Source: Rhodococcus sp. 06-462-5 (GTDB lineage: Bacteria; Actinomycetota; Actinomycetes; Mycobacteriales; Mycobacteriaceae). Taken from it: 64,000 bases of DNA. The notes beneath the pieces were generated by a model. The model made no database searches, was not told the origin of the DNA, and worked only from the letters and a program-made list of their open reading frames with translations. Below are positions 17,742-26,905 of this stretch, in pieces (position 1 is the first letter of the stretch; each line of letters starts with the position of its first letter). The position numbers and the translations under genes are program-made. Location: positions 1 through 64,000 of the forward strand of contig NZ_NOYD01000028.1 of the NCBI RefSeq assembly GCF_002258315.1, in the 5' to 3' direction.

Positions 17742-18608
17742 ATGCCGGAATTACCCGAGGTAGAAGCCCTTGCCGGCTTTCTGCGCGAGCATGCCGTCGG
17801 TGCGGTGATCGGTCGCATCGACATCGCTGCACTGAGCGTTCTCAAGACGTTCGATCCGCCGATCACCGAGCTGCAGGGCAAGGACGTCACCGATGCCGCC
17901 CGCTTCGGGAAGCATTTGGCACTCCGCGCCGGTGACCTCTGGCTGATCACCCATCTCTCCCGCGGAGGATGGCTGCGGTGGGTGGACAACCCCAGCGTCG
18001 CACCGCCGAAGCCGGGCAAAGGGCCCCTGGCGCTGCGGATCCATTTCTTCACCCCGGAAGGAGCGACGCCCGCCATCGATCTCACCGAGGCGGGTACCAA
18101 GAAGCGGCTGGCGGTGTGGGTGGTGCGCGACCCGCAACAGGTCGCGAGCATCGCCAGGCTCGGGCCGGATGCGCTCACGGTCACCGAACTCGAATTCGCC
18201 GAGATCCTCGCCGGCACCACCGCGCGACTGAAGACCTCGTTGGTGGATCAGTCGCTGTTGGCCGGCATCGGAAACGCCTACTCGGACGAGATACTGCACG
18301 TCGCGAAGCTCTCGCCGTTCGCGTCGTCGAGCAAGCTCGATCCCGAATCCGTCGCGACGCTCTATGCCGCGATGCGCTCGGTCCTGTCCGACGCGGTGGC
18401 GCGGTCGGCCGGGCAGGATGCGGCGCGTCTGAAGGGGGAGAAGCGATCGGGGATGCGAGTGCACGCCAGAACCGGACTTCCGTGCCCGGTGTGCGGCGAC
18501 CCGGTGCGCGAGGTCGCCTACGTCGATCGCTCGTTTCAGTACTGCGCGACATGCCAGACGGCCGGCAAGATTCTCGCCGACCGTCGCATGTCGCGACTGC
18601 TCAAGTGA
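17742..18608 (+). CDS. Fpg/Nei-family DNA glycosylase
   Basis: A 288-residue base-excision-repair glycosylase/AP lyase. The N-terminus [10 protein letters not shown] supplies the catalytic Pro2-Glu3. [15 protein letters not shown] is the H2TH region, and the C-terminal zinc finger is CPVCGDPV...FQYCATCQ. Replacement of the usual downstream tail and the sequence GNAYSDEIL place it near the mycobacterial Fpg-like protein (Rv0944). It overlaps the convergent esterase by eight bases. Confidence 0.92.
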   Translation: MPELPEVEALAGFLREHAVGAVIGRIDIAALSVLKTFDPPITELQGKDVTDAARFGKHLALRAGDLWLITHLSRGGWLRWVDNPSVAPPKPGKGPLALRIHFFTPEGATPAIDLTEAGTKKRLAVWVVRDPQQVASIARLGPDALTVTELEFAEILAGTTARLKTSLVDQSLLAGIGNAYSDEILHVAKLSPFASSSKLDPESVATLYAAMRSVLSDAVARSAGQDAARLKGEKRSGMRVHARTGLPCPVCGDPVREVAYVDRSFQYCATCQTAGKILADRRMSRLLK

Positions 18609-20145
18609 CGGGTTCGAGCTTCTGGCTGTCGTAGCCCCGGTAGCCTTCCCATGCCTTGCGCCGGTCGCTCCGTGGGTCCTTCTGTACCCGGGTGCGGGTG
18701 TCGAAGATCAATGTCCGACGCGAATCCTCGTCGTACGCCGGCCACGTGTCCAACGGTTTTCCGTTGGTGGCGAACGCAATCCAGTTCGACTGCACCTGCT
18801 CGGTGACCTCGGCGAAGGCCTTACGTCCTCCGGCCAGAGTGAGCCCCTTGCCGAAGAGGGTCTCGTTGATACCGAACACGGCGAACAGCTCGAAGCCGTG
18901 GGTGGCATCGAGGCCGAGCAGTTTCATCGACCGTGGGGCGAAGTCGAAGCGGTAGAAGTACGTGGGTGCGTGACGCGAATGTCCTTCGGCCACTTCGAGA
19001 GACGGCTTCCAGAAGGTGAAGTCGCCGCCGAAGTCGATGGCTGCCCGCTCACTGGGGTAGCCGCGATAGCCGGCGGTGACCACGGCTTCGGCGTCGGGAT
19101 CGGTGAGTGAGAACAGCTTGGTGATGCGCTCGGGGTTGGTGGGCAGTGCGTCGAGGAACTTCGGAAACAGTGTTCCCTCACGGGCATTGGTGCCGATGAT
19201 CAATGGGACGCGGTGCGCGGTGCCGTTCGCGTAGGCCTCGACCGGGCTGACCGGTAGGAAGTCGCCGTCGATCACCGGTCCGAACGGAAGCAGTCCGGGA
19301 GTGCGGTGCAGGGTGGTGAGGCCGAGTTTGGTGCCGGCGCGCCCGAGCCGGAGTACCTCGGCGTTCTCGAGGGTCTCGGCCGCTTTCTCGGCGGTGCCGC
19401 CGAGGTAGCCCACGTACTCGCGCGCCCATTGATCGGCGCGCTCCTTGGTGGCCGTCATGCCGGGAGCGGAGCTCTCGGAAATGGCCTGCTTGAAAAGGCC
19501 TTTCGCGGCGGGAACCGTCATGAGGGTGGTGACGGCATTGCCGCCGGCGGATTCGCCGAAGACGGTGACGTTGTTCGCATCACCGCCGAACTGGGCGATG
19601 TTTCGCTGCACCCACTCCAGCGCTGCGACCTGATCCCGCAGGCCCAGGTTGGAGTCGAACGGCCGCTCGGGAGTGGAGAACTGGGACATGTCGAGGTAGC
19701 CCAGTGCGCCGAGACGGTAGTTGACCGAGACGTAGATGATGCCGTCGCCGTCCTTCAGCGAGCGGCGCACCAGAGAGCCGCCGCCATACAGCGGGGTCGC
19801 CGACGTGCCGAGCGTGTAGGCACCGCCGTGGATGAACACCATGACCGGACGCGGACTCGCGCTCGGTGCGCTCGGGGCCAACACGTTGAGCGTCAGGCAG
19901 TCCTCGCTCGACGGCTGGTACTTGCCGACCGCGAGCATCGTGCCGCGCTTGTGCTGAACGGAGGCGTTGCCCCATTCGGTGGCGTCGCGCACGCCCGACC
20001 ACGGTTCGGTGGGTTGCGGCGCTCGGAACCGAAGCGGTCCGACGGGCGGGGCGGCGTAGGGGATGCCGCGCCAGGTGGTGAGGTCGCCGACGGGCTTGCC
20101 CTCGATGATGCCGTCGGAGGTGGTCACGCGTGTCGTCACAGCCAT
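18601..20145 (-). CDS. Type B carboxylesterase/lipase
   Basis: A 514-residue alpha/beta hydrolase of the carboxylesterase type B family. It has the oxyanion HGGAYTLGTS, the early EDCLTLNVLAP motif, nucleophile elbow FGESAGG (Ser near residue 190), and the late acid and His regions. No signal peptide is evident, so it is probably cytosolic. The start ATG 20145 (MAVTTRVTT) precedes the conserved G-x-V-x-G strand; longer frames upstream are not homologous. Substrate unknown. Confidence 0.9.
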   Translation of the reverse strand: MAVTTRVTTSDGIIEGKPVGDLTTWRGIPYAAPPVGPLRFRAPQPTEPWSGVRDATEWGNASVQHKRGTMLAVGKYQPSSEDCLTLNVLAPSAPSASPRPVMVFIHGGAYTLGTSATPLYGGGSLVRRSLKDGDGIIYVSVNYRLGALGYLDMSQFSTPERPFDSNLGLRDQVAALEWVQRNIAQFGGDANNVTVFGESAGGNAVTTLMTVPAAKGLFKQAISESSAPGMTATKERADQWAREYVGYLGGTAEKAAETLENAEVLRLGRAGTKLGLTTLHRTPGLLPFGPVIDGDFLPVSPVEAYANGTAHRVPLIIGTNAREGTLFPKFLDALPTNPERITKLFSLTDPDAEAVVTAGYRGYPSERAAIDFGGDFTFWKPSLEVAEGHSRHAPTYFYRFDFAPRSMKLLGLDATHGFELFAVFGINETLFGKGLTLAGGRKAFAEVTEQVQSNWIAFATNGKPLDTWPAYDEDSRRTLIFDTRTRVQKDPRSDRRKAWEGYRGYDSQKLEPVT

Positions 20146-20219
20146 GGCGCGAGTGTACTGATCCGTCCTTACCCGCGGGTAAGAACCGGCGGAGTTCGGT
20201 ACCGGGCACACTCGAGAGC

Positions 20220-20780
20220 ATGCCTTTCGAGTACCGCGCCGAGATCGTGCAGCTGCTGCGCTCGCCCACCCACGCCTACTTCGGTAGATCCAAGGACGGC
20301 CCGGCCGATTCCGCGACGGACCTTCCGACCAGCGTCGAGATCGTGGCGCACAAAGGCATTCGTGGAGATCGGTTCTTCGGCGTGAAGGCACACATCGAGG
20401 CGGCGGTGAGCTTTCTGGCCGTCGAGGCCTGGGACGCCGTCGGCGACGTACTCGGCGTCGATGTGCCCGATCCGGCTGTGGCCAGGCGCAATGTCGTCGT
20501 ACGCGGTCTCGAGCTCGACCCGTTGCGAGGTCTGGAATTCGAGCTCGACTCCGGTGACGGCTGGATCGCGTTCCGCGGTGGCCGACCGGCCCATCCGTGC
20601 GCGTGGATGGACCGCATGGTGGTCGACGGTGCACGTAAAGCGTTGATCGGTCGCGGCGGACTGCGGGTCGAGCCCCTGTCGGACGGGGTCCTGCGGGTCG
20701 GGGAACTACTGGTCCGCTCGCCCGTCGAACTCGATGCCTCGCGGGCCGCGCTCTCGATCAGGCGCGCTCAACCGATCTGA
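20220..20780 (+). CDS. MOSC-domain protein
   Basis: A 186-residue protein resembling molybdenum-cofactor sulfurase C-terminal (MOSC) domain proteins: GIRGDRFFG, ARRNVVVRGLEL, and HPCAWMDRMV carrying the conserved Cys. MOSC proteins handle activated sulfur for metalloenzymes or detoxify N-hydroxylated substrates. The start is ATG 20220, just after a 74-base divergent gap from the esterase. No partner molybdoenzyme lies in the window. Confidence 0.75.
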   Translation: MPFEYRAEIVQLLRSPTHAYFGRSKDGPADSATDLPTSVEIVAHKGIRGDRFFGVKAHIEAAVSFLAVEAWDAVGDVLGVDVPDPAVARRNVVVRGLELDPLRGLEFELDSGDGWIAFRGGRPAHPCAWMDRMVVDGARKALIGRGGLRVEPLSDGVLRVGELLVRSPVELDASRAALSIRRAQPI

Positions 20781-20846
20781 CCTGGCTCTCGGCGGACCCT
20801 CGTGGCTCGACGCTGCCCATGCTCTTGCTCACGAAGTAAATCTATG

Positions 20847-20859
20847 CCCATAATGTGGG
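20847..20859. promoter_or_regulatory. Short inverted repeat upstream of GntP operon
   Basis: cccataatgtggg, with ccca/tggg arms, lies 73 bases before the permease start. A possible operator for the IclR regulator encoded at the other end of the operon. Weak on its own. Confidence 0.3.
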
Positions 20860-20932
20860 TATTGGTGTGGTGGATCACACCGAACCGTGTGCCATGGCAG
20901 CGGTCACTCTCACCCAGCGGGAAGAATTGCCG

Positions 20933-22324
20933 ATGTCCGACATGTGGATCGTGATCAACACCGTCGTCGCCGTGCTGGCAGTGGTGGTCTTCATCGTTCG
21001 TTTTCACTTCAACCCGGTGATCTCCCTGGTGCTCGGGGCTGCGTACCTGGGATTGGCGACGAAACTCGGGGTCGGGACCACCGTCGACACCATCACGGGC
21101 GGATTCGGCGAGATCATGGCCGAGGTCGGTCTGCTCATCGCCTTCGGCGTTCTGATGGGCTCGGTGCTGCAGGAGATGAATGCCATTCAGCGTCTGGTCG
21201 GCACATTGCTCAGAACCTTCGGTCCCAAACGGCTCCCGTACGCGCTGTCGCTGACCATCGCGACTCTGCTGCAGTCCATCTTCCTCGACGTGCTGCTCGT
21301 CATCTCCGCTCCGCTCGCTCGGAACCTCGCGCCCAAGATCGGCAAGTACGGCACAGCGCGAATGGCCACGGCGCTGGCCATCGCGCTCGAATGCGGCATC
21401 GTGTTCATGGTCCCCGGTGTCGCGACGCTCGCACTGGCCGGACTGCTCGGCGTGCCGCTGGGAAAGATGATGATCTACGGACTGATCCTGATCGTTCCGG
21501 TCGTCGTGCTGTCGGTGGCCGTCATGTCGTTCGTCTTCCGGCACGGTTGGTGGAACGAGGAGAAGGACGAGCAACAGATCACCGTAGTCCCAGAGCCAGT
21601 GGTCCCGGAGCCTGCCGACTCCGACGACGAGCCCCTCGAAACCGGAGGTGGCGTCGCCCAGAAGGTCCGCACCGAGAAGCAGACGTCGCTGCTGGTGTTG
21701 CTCTCGCCGCTGTTGCTCGCGCTCGTCCTCATCGCGATCGGTGCCGTTCTCGAAGTCGCCGAAATATCGATCCCCGTAGTCGAATTCATCGCCAGCCCGG
21801 TCATCGCGCTGCTCATCGGCTTGGTGGGAACGTGCCTCATCGGCCGCTACCACGTCGGTCAGGCACGAGTGGAGAAGGCGTTGGCGCGCGGTTTCGCCGA
21901 GAGCGGTCAGATCCTGATCCTCACCGGTGTCGGTGGGTCGCTCGCGGCCGTCATCAACGAGGCGGGTCTCGGCGACATCCTCGGCCAGTACTTCACCGCC
22001 AGCACGGCCGCTCCATTGTTGATGGTCTGGGTCATCGCTGCCGCGTTGCACATCGCCGTCGGATCGGTGACGATCTCCGCCATCACTTCGGCAGGCATTC
22101 TCGCCCCGGTCGCTCCGCTGATCGGTCTCGACCCGGTGTTCATCGCGCTCGCCGCCGGTGCCGGATCACTGTTCGCCGTGCACGTCACCAGCAACACATT
22201 TTGGCTCCTGCAGTCCTTGATGGGTCAGTCGACCCGGGGCACACTCAAGACGTGCTCGGTGGGCGTCTCGGTGGCATCGGTCATCGCCATCGCGTTGATC
22301 GTGCCGATGAGCTGGATCCTGTGA
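20933..22324 (+). CDS. GntP-family organic/sugar acid permease
   Basis: A 463-residue integral membrane protein with about 12 helices and the GntP-family central features (GGFGEIMAEVGLLIAFG, MVPGVATLALAG, LHIAVGSVTISAITSAGILAP). The family imports gluconate and other hydroxy acids with protons. A hydrophilic, acidic loop at about 205-245 is an insert. The start ATG 20933 has gggaag eight bases upstream. First gene of a four-gene operon. Together with the CoA-transferase and aldolase it argues for a short hydroxy acid other than gluconate. Confidence 0.85.
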   Translation: MSDMWIVINTVVAVLAVVVFIVRFHFNPVISLVLGAAYLGLATKLGVGTTVDTITGGFGEIMAEVGLLIAFGVLMGSVLQEMNAIQRLVGTLLRTFGPKRLPYALSLTIATLLQSIFLDVLLVISAPLARNLAPKIGKYGTARMATALAIALECGIVFMVPGVATLALAGLLGVPLGKMMIYGLILIVPVVVLSVAVMSFVFRHGWWNEEKDEQQITVVPEPVVPEPADSDDEPLETGGGVAQKVRTEKQTSLLVLLSPLLLALVLIAIGAVLEVAEISIPVVEFIASPVIALLIGLVGTCLIGRYHVGQARVEKALARGFAESGQILILTGVGGSLAAVINEAGLGDILGQYFTASTAAPLLMVWVIAAALHIAVGSVTISAITSAGILAPVAPLIGLDPVFIALAAGAGSLFAVHVTSNTFWLLQSLMGQSTRGTLKTCSVGVSVASVIAIALIVPMSWIL

Positions 22325-22356
22325 GCTTGTCTCCTATGAGTATCGAAAGGAACACG

Positions 22357-23565
22357 ATGGCACTGCCGCTCAGCGGAGTTCGAGTACTCGAGCTCGGCAA
22401 CTACATAGCCGCCCCCACTGCGGCGCGGATGCTCGCCGACTTCGGTGCCGAGGTCATCAAGGTCGAACGGCCGGGAACCGGCGACGAGCTTCGCAACTGG
22501 CGGCTGTACTCCGGCACCACGTCGATGCTCTATCGCACGATCAACCGCAACAAGAAATCGATCGTGCTCGACCTGCGTACCGAACAGGGCCGCAAGGACG
22601 TCGTCGACCTCGCAGCGAAATGCGACATCGTGCTCGAGAACTTCCGGCCCGGCACACTGGAGAAATGGGGTATCTCGCCGGAAGTGCTCAGCGCAGCCAA
22701 CCCCGAATTGATCATCACGCGCATCTCGGCCTTCGGCCAGACGGGCCCCATGTCGCAGCGACCGGGATTCGCCGCTGTCGCAGAGGCATACGGCGGCTTC
22801 CGCAATCTGGTGGGTGATCCGGATCGGCCACCCGTCCGGGTCGGGGTCTCGATCGGGGACTCCATCGCCGGGCTGTACGCGGCGTTCGGATGCGTCATGG
22901 CACTGTTCCAACGGCAGACCCAGCGCGCGGCGCAGGCACCGGACTTGTCGCTGGCACAGCGTTCCATCGATGTGGCGCTGAACGAATCGATTCTGTCGAT
23001 GATGGAATCGCTGATTCCGGATTACCTCGCCTACGGTGTCGAACGCGAGCGCACCGGCGGCCGGATGGAGGGCATCGCACCCTCGAACGCGTACCCGTGC
23101 AACGACGGTCACTCGATCATCATCGCCGGCAACGGCGATGCGATCTTCCAGCGCTACATGGAGACCATCGATCGTCCCGATCTGGGAGCCGACCCGGACC
23201 TGGCGTCCAACGCCGGCCGGTGGCGTCGACGCGACGAGTTGGACGCAGCCATCTCGGCCTGGACCGGATTGCATTCTCGCGAGCAGGCTTTGAAGATTCT
23301 CGACGCCGCCGGGGTGCCGTCGGGCCCGATCTACACCGCGGCGGACATCGTCGCCGACGAACAGTACGCCGCTCGCAACATGATTCAGCACTTCCCGGTC
23401 GACATCGGGGGCGACGAGCCCACCGACGTCGGATTCGTCGGCGTCGTCCCGGTGATCGGTGACGCGTCCCTGCCGATCCGTTCGGTCGGACCGGATCTCG
23501 GCGAACACACCAGGGAAGTACTGTCGACACTGCTCGGCCGCACCGACGAAGAGATGAGCCCCTAG
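22357..23565 (+). CDS. Class III (CaiB/BaiF-family) CoA-transferase
   Basis: A 402-residue formyl-CoA-transferase-fold enzyme that moves CoA to a carboxylic acid. It opens with LSGVRVLELGNYIAAPTAAR, then ADFGAEVIKVERP; the catalytic Asp lies in VSIGDSIAGLYAAFG (near residue 168). Such enzymes activate oxalate, succinate/itaconate/citramalate-type or carnitine-type acids. Start ATG 22357 has gaaagga six bases upstream; ATG 22336 is possible. It follows the permease by 32 bases and abuts the lyase gene. Confidence 0.88.
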   Translation: MALPLSGVRVLELGNYIAAPTAARMLADFGAEVIKVERPGTGDELRNWRLYSGTTSMLYRTINRNKKSIVLDLRTEQGRKDVVDLAAKCDIVLENFRPGTLEKWGISPEVLSAANPELIITRISAFGQTGPMSQRPGFAAVAEAYGGFRNLVGDPDRPPVRVGVSIGDSIAGLYAAFGCVMALFQRQTQRAAQAPDLSLAQRSIDVALNESILSMMESLIPDYLAYGVERERTGGRMEGIAPSNAYPCNDGHSIIIAGNGDAIFQRYMETIDRPDLGADPDLASNAGRWRRRDELDAAISAWTGLHSREQALKILDAAGVPSGPIYTAADIVADEQYAARNMIQHFPVDIGGDEPTDVGFVGVVPVIGDASLPIRSVGPDLGEHTREVLSTLLGRTDEEMSP

Positions 23566-24525
23566 ATGTATCGATTCGCTCCCGCCGCAGAGCTTCGCGA
23601 CGTCACGATGCGCGACGGCCTGCAGCTCACCGGCAAGATGCTCGCCACCGAACGCAAGCTCGAGATCATCAGAGCCCTCATCGAACTCGGCGTGCCCTCG
23701 CTCGAGATCGGATCGATGGCGCGGGGTGACAAGGTGCCGCCCATGGCCAACACCCTCGAGGTGATCGGTGAGCTCACCGCCGCCGAACTCGCGCGATGCT
23801 GGGTGTGGGTCGCCACTCCACGTCACGTCGAGAAGGCCGCCGCCGCCGGGGCCCGCAATTTCCAGTACTGCTTCTCCGCCTCGGACTCGCACAATCAGGC
23901 CAACATCGGCCGTACCACCGAGGTCTCGCTGGCTGCGATGCCCGACGCCGTCGACATCACGCGATCGGTGGACGGTGAGATAGAGCTCTGCATCGCGACC
24001 TCCTTCACCTGCCCGTTCGAGGGACATGTGCCGCAGGACCGTGTCATCGAGATCGCCAACGACGAACGAGCATCCGGTGCAACCGATATCGTCATCTGCG
24101 ACACGCTCGGGCAGGCGGTTCCGGTTCAGGTGCAGTCGCTGATCTCGCGGGTGCGCGCGGAAACCCCCGACCGCAGAGTGGTGTTCCACGGCCACGACAC
24201 CTGGGGGCTGGGCGTCGCGAACACCCTCGCCGCGATCTCTGCCGGAGCCACGATGGTCGACGGTTCGCTCGGCGGACTGGGCGGGTGCCCATTCGCTCCG
24301 GGGGCCAGCGGAAACACCTCCTCGGAGGACATACTCTTCGCGACACGGCCGGACTGGTTCGAGCCGAAAACCCTTGCAGCCATGGTGACTCTGTCGGAGG
24401 AGCTGCTCACCGAACTGGGCGAGCCCATGCGGTCGAAAACCGTTCAAGGTGCCAGGTCCGGAGGGCTGTCCTCATCCGGTCGTTCCGCAGGCTCCACTCC
24501 TGCCGCCTTCGAGTGGGTCGTATGA
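23566..24525 (+). CDS. HMG-CoA-lyase-like aldolase (HMGL-like domain)
   Basis: A 319-residue TIM-barrel carbon-carbon lyase. LRDVTMRDGLQLTG carries the divalent-metal Asp and catalytic Arg, FHGHDTWGLGVAN the metal histidines, and GGLGGCPFAPGASGN the HMG-CoA-lyase signature with its Cys. It should split a 3-hydroxyacyl-CoA to acetyl-CoA or an analogue plus a keto acid. Its ATG begins right after the CoA-transferase stop with no gap. It overlaps the dehydrogenase gene by four bases (ATGA). Confidence 0.87.
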   Translation: MYRFAPAAELRDVTMRDGLQLTGKMLATERKLEIIRALIELGVPSLEIGSMARGDKVPPMANTLEVIGELTAAELARCWVWVATPRHVEKAAAAGARNFQYCFSASDSHNQANIGRTTEVSLAAMPDAVDITRSVDGEIELCIATSFTCPFEGHVPQDRVIEIANDERASGATDIVICDTLGQAVPVQVQSLISRVRAETPDRRVVFHGHDTWGLGVANTLAAISAGATMVDGSLGGLGGCPFAPGASGNTSSEDILFATRPDWFEPKTLAAMVTLSEELLTELGEPMRSKTVQGARSGGLSSSGRSAGSTPAAFEWVV

Positions 24526-25511
24526 GCCGCATTCTCGTCACCACCGAGATCCCCGCGCCGGGGATGGATATCCTGCGGGCCGCCGGGGACGTCGACCTGC
24601 GGGAGGTCGACCACGAGCAACTCGTCGACGCCTGTGCATCGGGCGAGTACTCCGTTGTCGTGTCCCAACTGCGTGACCGGTTCGACGCCGACCTGCTGGC
24701 CTCGGCATCACTCGTCGGAATATCCAACTACGCCGTCGGATTCGACAACATCGATATCGCAGCCGCAACCGAGCACGGCATCACGGTCGCCAATACTCCC
24801 GGGGTGCTGACGGATTCGACCGCAGACATCGCGATGTTGCTCATCCTGTCCACCGCCCGCCGAGCCGTCGAGGCCGATGCATTCGTCCGTTCCGGCTCGT
24901 TCACCGGATGGGAGCCGGAACTGCTTCTCGGCAGCGATGTCTCGGGCCGAGTGCTGGGGCTGGCCGGCTTCGGCCGCATTGCCCGCGCCACCGCTCGCCG
25001 GGCACTGGGCTTCGGTATGACGGTCAAGTTCTGTCCCCGCCCGCCCGGCGACCGCGAGGTTTCCGAGAACGAGCTCGGTGCGTTCGTCGGTCGCGTCGAG
25101 CACGCATCCTGGGACGAGATCGTCACGACCAGCGACTTTCTGTCCCTGCATGTTCCGCTGTCGGACTCCACCCACCATCTGGTGGACGCCACCGTACTCG
25201 GGGCGATGAAGCCGTCGGCGATCGTGATCAACACCGCGCGAGGACCGGTGATCGACGAGGCCGCTCTGGTGACCGCGCTCCGTGAGGGGACCGTTGCCGC
25301 AGCAGGATTGGACGTCTACGAGCGCGAGCCGGCCCTCGAACCCGGGCTGGCGGATCTGCCCAACACGGTATTGCTCCCACATGTGGGGAGCGCGACGGTG
25401 TCGGTGCGTTCGGAGATGGCGCGGCTGTGCGCGACCAACGCAGCGGCGATGTTCGGCGGTTCGATGCCTCCGCATCCGGTGAATCCCGACGCCTGGTCTC
25501 ACGCGGGGTAG
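24522..25511 (+). CDS. D-2-hydroxyacid dehydrogenase (glyoxylate/hydroxypyruvate reductase type)
   Basis: A 329-residue NAD(P)H-dependent oxidoreductase. The Rossmann motif is GLAGFGRIARATA, the catalytic Arg is in NTARGPVIDE, Glu in DVYEREP, and His in LPHVGSAT. The family interconverts 2-oxo acids and D-2-hydroxy acids. In this operon it may reduce the 2-oxo acid released by the aldolase or oxidise the imported substrate. Its 3' end overlaps the convergent IclR gene by 13 bases. Confidence 0.88.
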   Translation: MSRILVTTEIPAPGMDILRAAGDVDLREVDHEQLVDACASGEYSVVVSQLRDRFDADLLASASLVGISNYAVGFDNIDIAAATEHGITVANTPGVLTDSTADIAMLLILSTARRAVEADAFVRSGSFTGWEPELLLGSDVSGRVLGLAGFGRIARATARRALGFGMTVKFCPRPPGDREVSENELGAFVGRVEHASWDEIVTTSDFLSLHVPLSDSTHHLVDATVLGAMKPSAIVINTARGPVIDEAALVTALREGTVAAAGLDVYEREPALEPGLADLPNTVLLPHVGSATVSVRSEMARLCATNAAAMFGGSMPPHPVNPDAWSHAG

Positions 25512-26275
25512 CGGCCGCCGAGGGTCCTCGTGATCCGCTCGGCGTGGGAGATCAGCAGATCCACCCAGTCCTCGCACTGCGACTGCGGCATACGTAGTGT
25601 CGGTCCGCTGATGGTGACGGCACCGACGATGTCCGCGGCCGAATCGAACACCGGTGCGGACAGTCCCGATGCGCCGGTCTCGCGCTCGCCGGTGGTGATC
25701 GCGTAGCCGTCGGCTCTGGTCTGCGCCAACAGTGTTCGCATCGTCTCGGCTTCGGTCACCGTCTGCGCGGTCATCGATTCGAGTTCACGAGACAGGACAC
25801 GCTCGGCCAGGTCGTCGTCCCAGGCCAGCAGGACGCGGCTGGCCGATCCTGCGCTGAGCGGAATCACCTTGCCGACGTACATGTCCCGTCGCAAGGCGTG
25901 GCGGGTCTCGGCGATGGCGACGCACACGCGATAATTCTGTTCCGGCCGAAAGAAGCACGCGGTCTCGGTCGTCAGATCGCGCATGTCCTTGAGCACGGGA
26001 TTGACGACCGACAGCACGTCGAGGTCCTTGGTCGCTGTCGCCGCCCAGTAGGCCATGCGCACCCCGATGCGAATGCGATCCCCGCCCCGGTCCAGAAATC
26101 CTTGCTGCACAAGGTTGGTGACGAGACGCTGCACCGTCGAGGTGGGCAGGCCGGTGGTCTGCTGGATCTCACCGAGCGTCATCGAGGGACGGTCGAACGA
26201 GAAGGCGTCGAGAATCTCGGTGATCTTGCCCAGCACGAGAAGCGGTTGCTGCTTCGACGCGCTCTCGGTACTCAC
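25499..26275 (-). CDS. IclR-family transcriptional regulator
   Basis: A 258-residue regulator with an N-terminal winged helix (MTLGEIQQTTGLPTSTVQRLV, about 31-55) and a C-terminal IclR effector domain (SAGSASRVLLAW, ERETGASGLSAPVFD). IclR proteins control catabolic operons in response to small organic acids. It faces the end of the GntP operon, so it is the likely local regulator, though it is not adjacent to the operon promoter. Confidence 0.9.
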   Translation of the reverse strand: MSTESASKQQPLLVLGKITEILDAFSFDRPSMTLGEIQQTTGLPTSTVQRLVTNLVQQGFLDRGGDRIRIGVRMAYWAATATKDLDVLSVVNPVLKDMRDLTTETACFFRPEQNYRVCVAIAETRHALRRDMYVGKVIPLSAGSASRVLLAWDDDLAERVLSRELESMTAQTVTEAETMRTLLAQTRADGYAITTGERETGASGLSAPVFDSAADIVGAVTISGPTLRMPQSQCEDWVDLLISHAERITRTLGGRYPA

Positions 26276-26291
26276 CCGACCAATCTACTCG

Positions 26292-26879
26292 TCAGACACG
26301 GCCGAGGAGGCGGTTGATCGGCGCTGTCAGCAACAGGACCAGCAGCGACCACAGGCCCAGCGGCGTGAACGCCAGTCCGAGAGCGGCCAGGATGAGGACC
26401 GAGGTGATCGCGCCGTTGCGCACGCCGCCGTGACGCGGTGTGTCGTCGGCAACGATGTTCGGATGCCGAGACACGATCACGTCGGCTACGAACATCGCGA
26501 TGACCGACACTGCGATGGTGGCGACATACAGCGGCGCCGCGCTCGCGTCGTACCCGCTCTTCTCGGCGATCAACTTGGTGGGGAACGGCAGGAACACGAT
26601 CGCGAGCAACCAGACGAAGTTTACCCACATCAGACCCCGGGTGTAGCCGACGAGGTTGCGGAACACGCGATGATGACTCAGCCACTGCGAGAAGATGATC
26701 AGAAAACTGAGCACGAATGCGAACAGCTCGACGCCGTGATCACGCAGAATATCGACGAATTGTGCACTGTCGTCCGGTTCTGCCAGCTCCACCAAGGGAA
26801 GAACGAGCAGTGTTGCGGCAATGGCGACCACGGCGTCGCTGAAGTTGACCAGTCTCTCGAAACCCCGCTCGTATTCCAT
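26292..26879 (-). CDS. TMEM175-type (DUF1211) integral membrane protein
   Basis: A 195-residue protein with six hydrophobic helices. The RLVNFSDAVVAIAATLLVLPL segment has the FSD motif of bacterial TMEM175 potassium channels. Start ATG 26879. It may serve as a potassium leak channel; no regulatory neighbour supports a specific role. Stop lies 16 bases from the IclR gene start on the same strand side. Confidence 0.85.
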   Translation of the reverse strand: MEYERGFERLVNFSDAVVAIAATLLVLPLVELAEPDDSAQFVDILRDHGVELFAFVLSFLIIFSQWLSHHRVFRNLVGYTRGLMWVNFVWLLAIVFLPFPTKLIAEKSGYDASAAPLYVATIAVSVIAMFVADVIVSRHPNIVADDTPRHGGVRNGAITSVLILAALGLAFTPLGLWSLLVLLLTAPINRLLGRV

Positions 26880-26905
26880 GCCGGCAATTGTGCCCGTTCG
26901 ATTAC

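Noticed and set aside
20887-22324. Alternative plus-strand frame running through the GntP permease into the CoA-transferase
   Set aside because: The upstream part is an Arg/His-rich shadow of the permease frame; the CoA-transferase begins at ATG 22357 with its own ribosome binding site.
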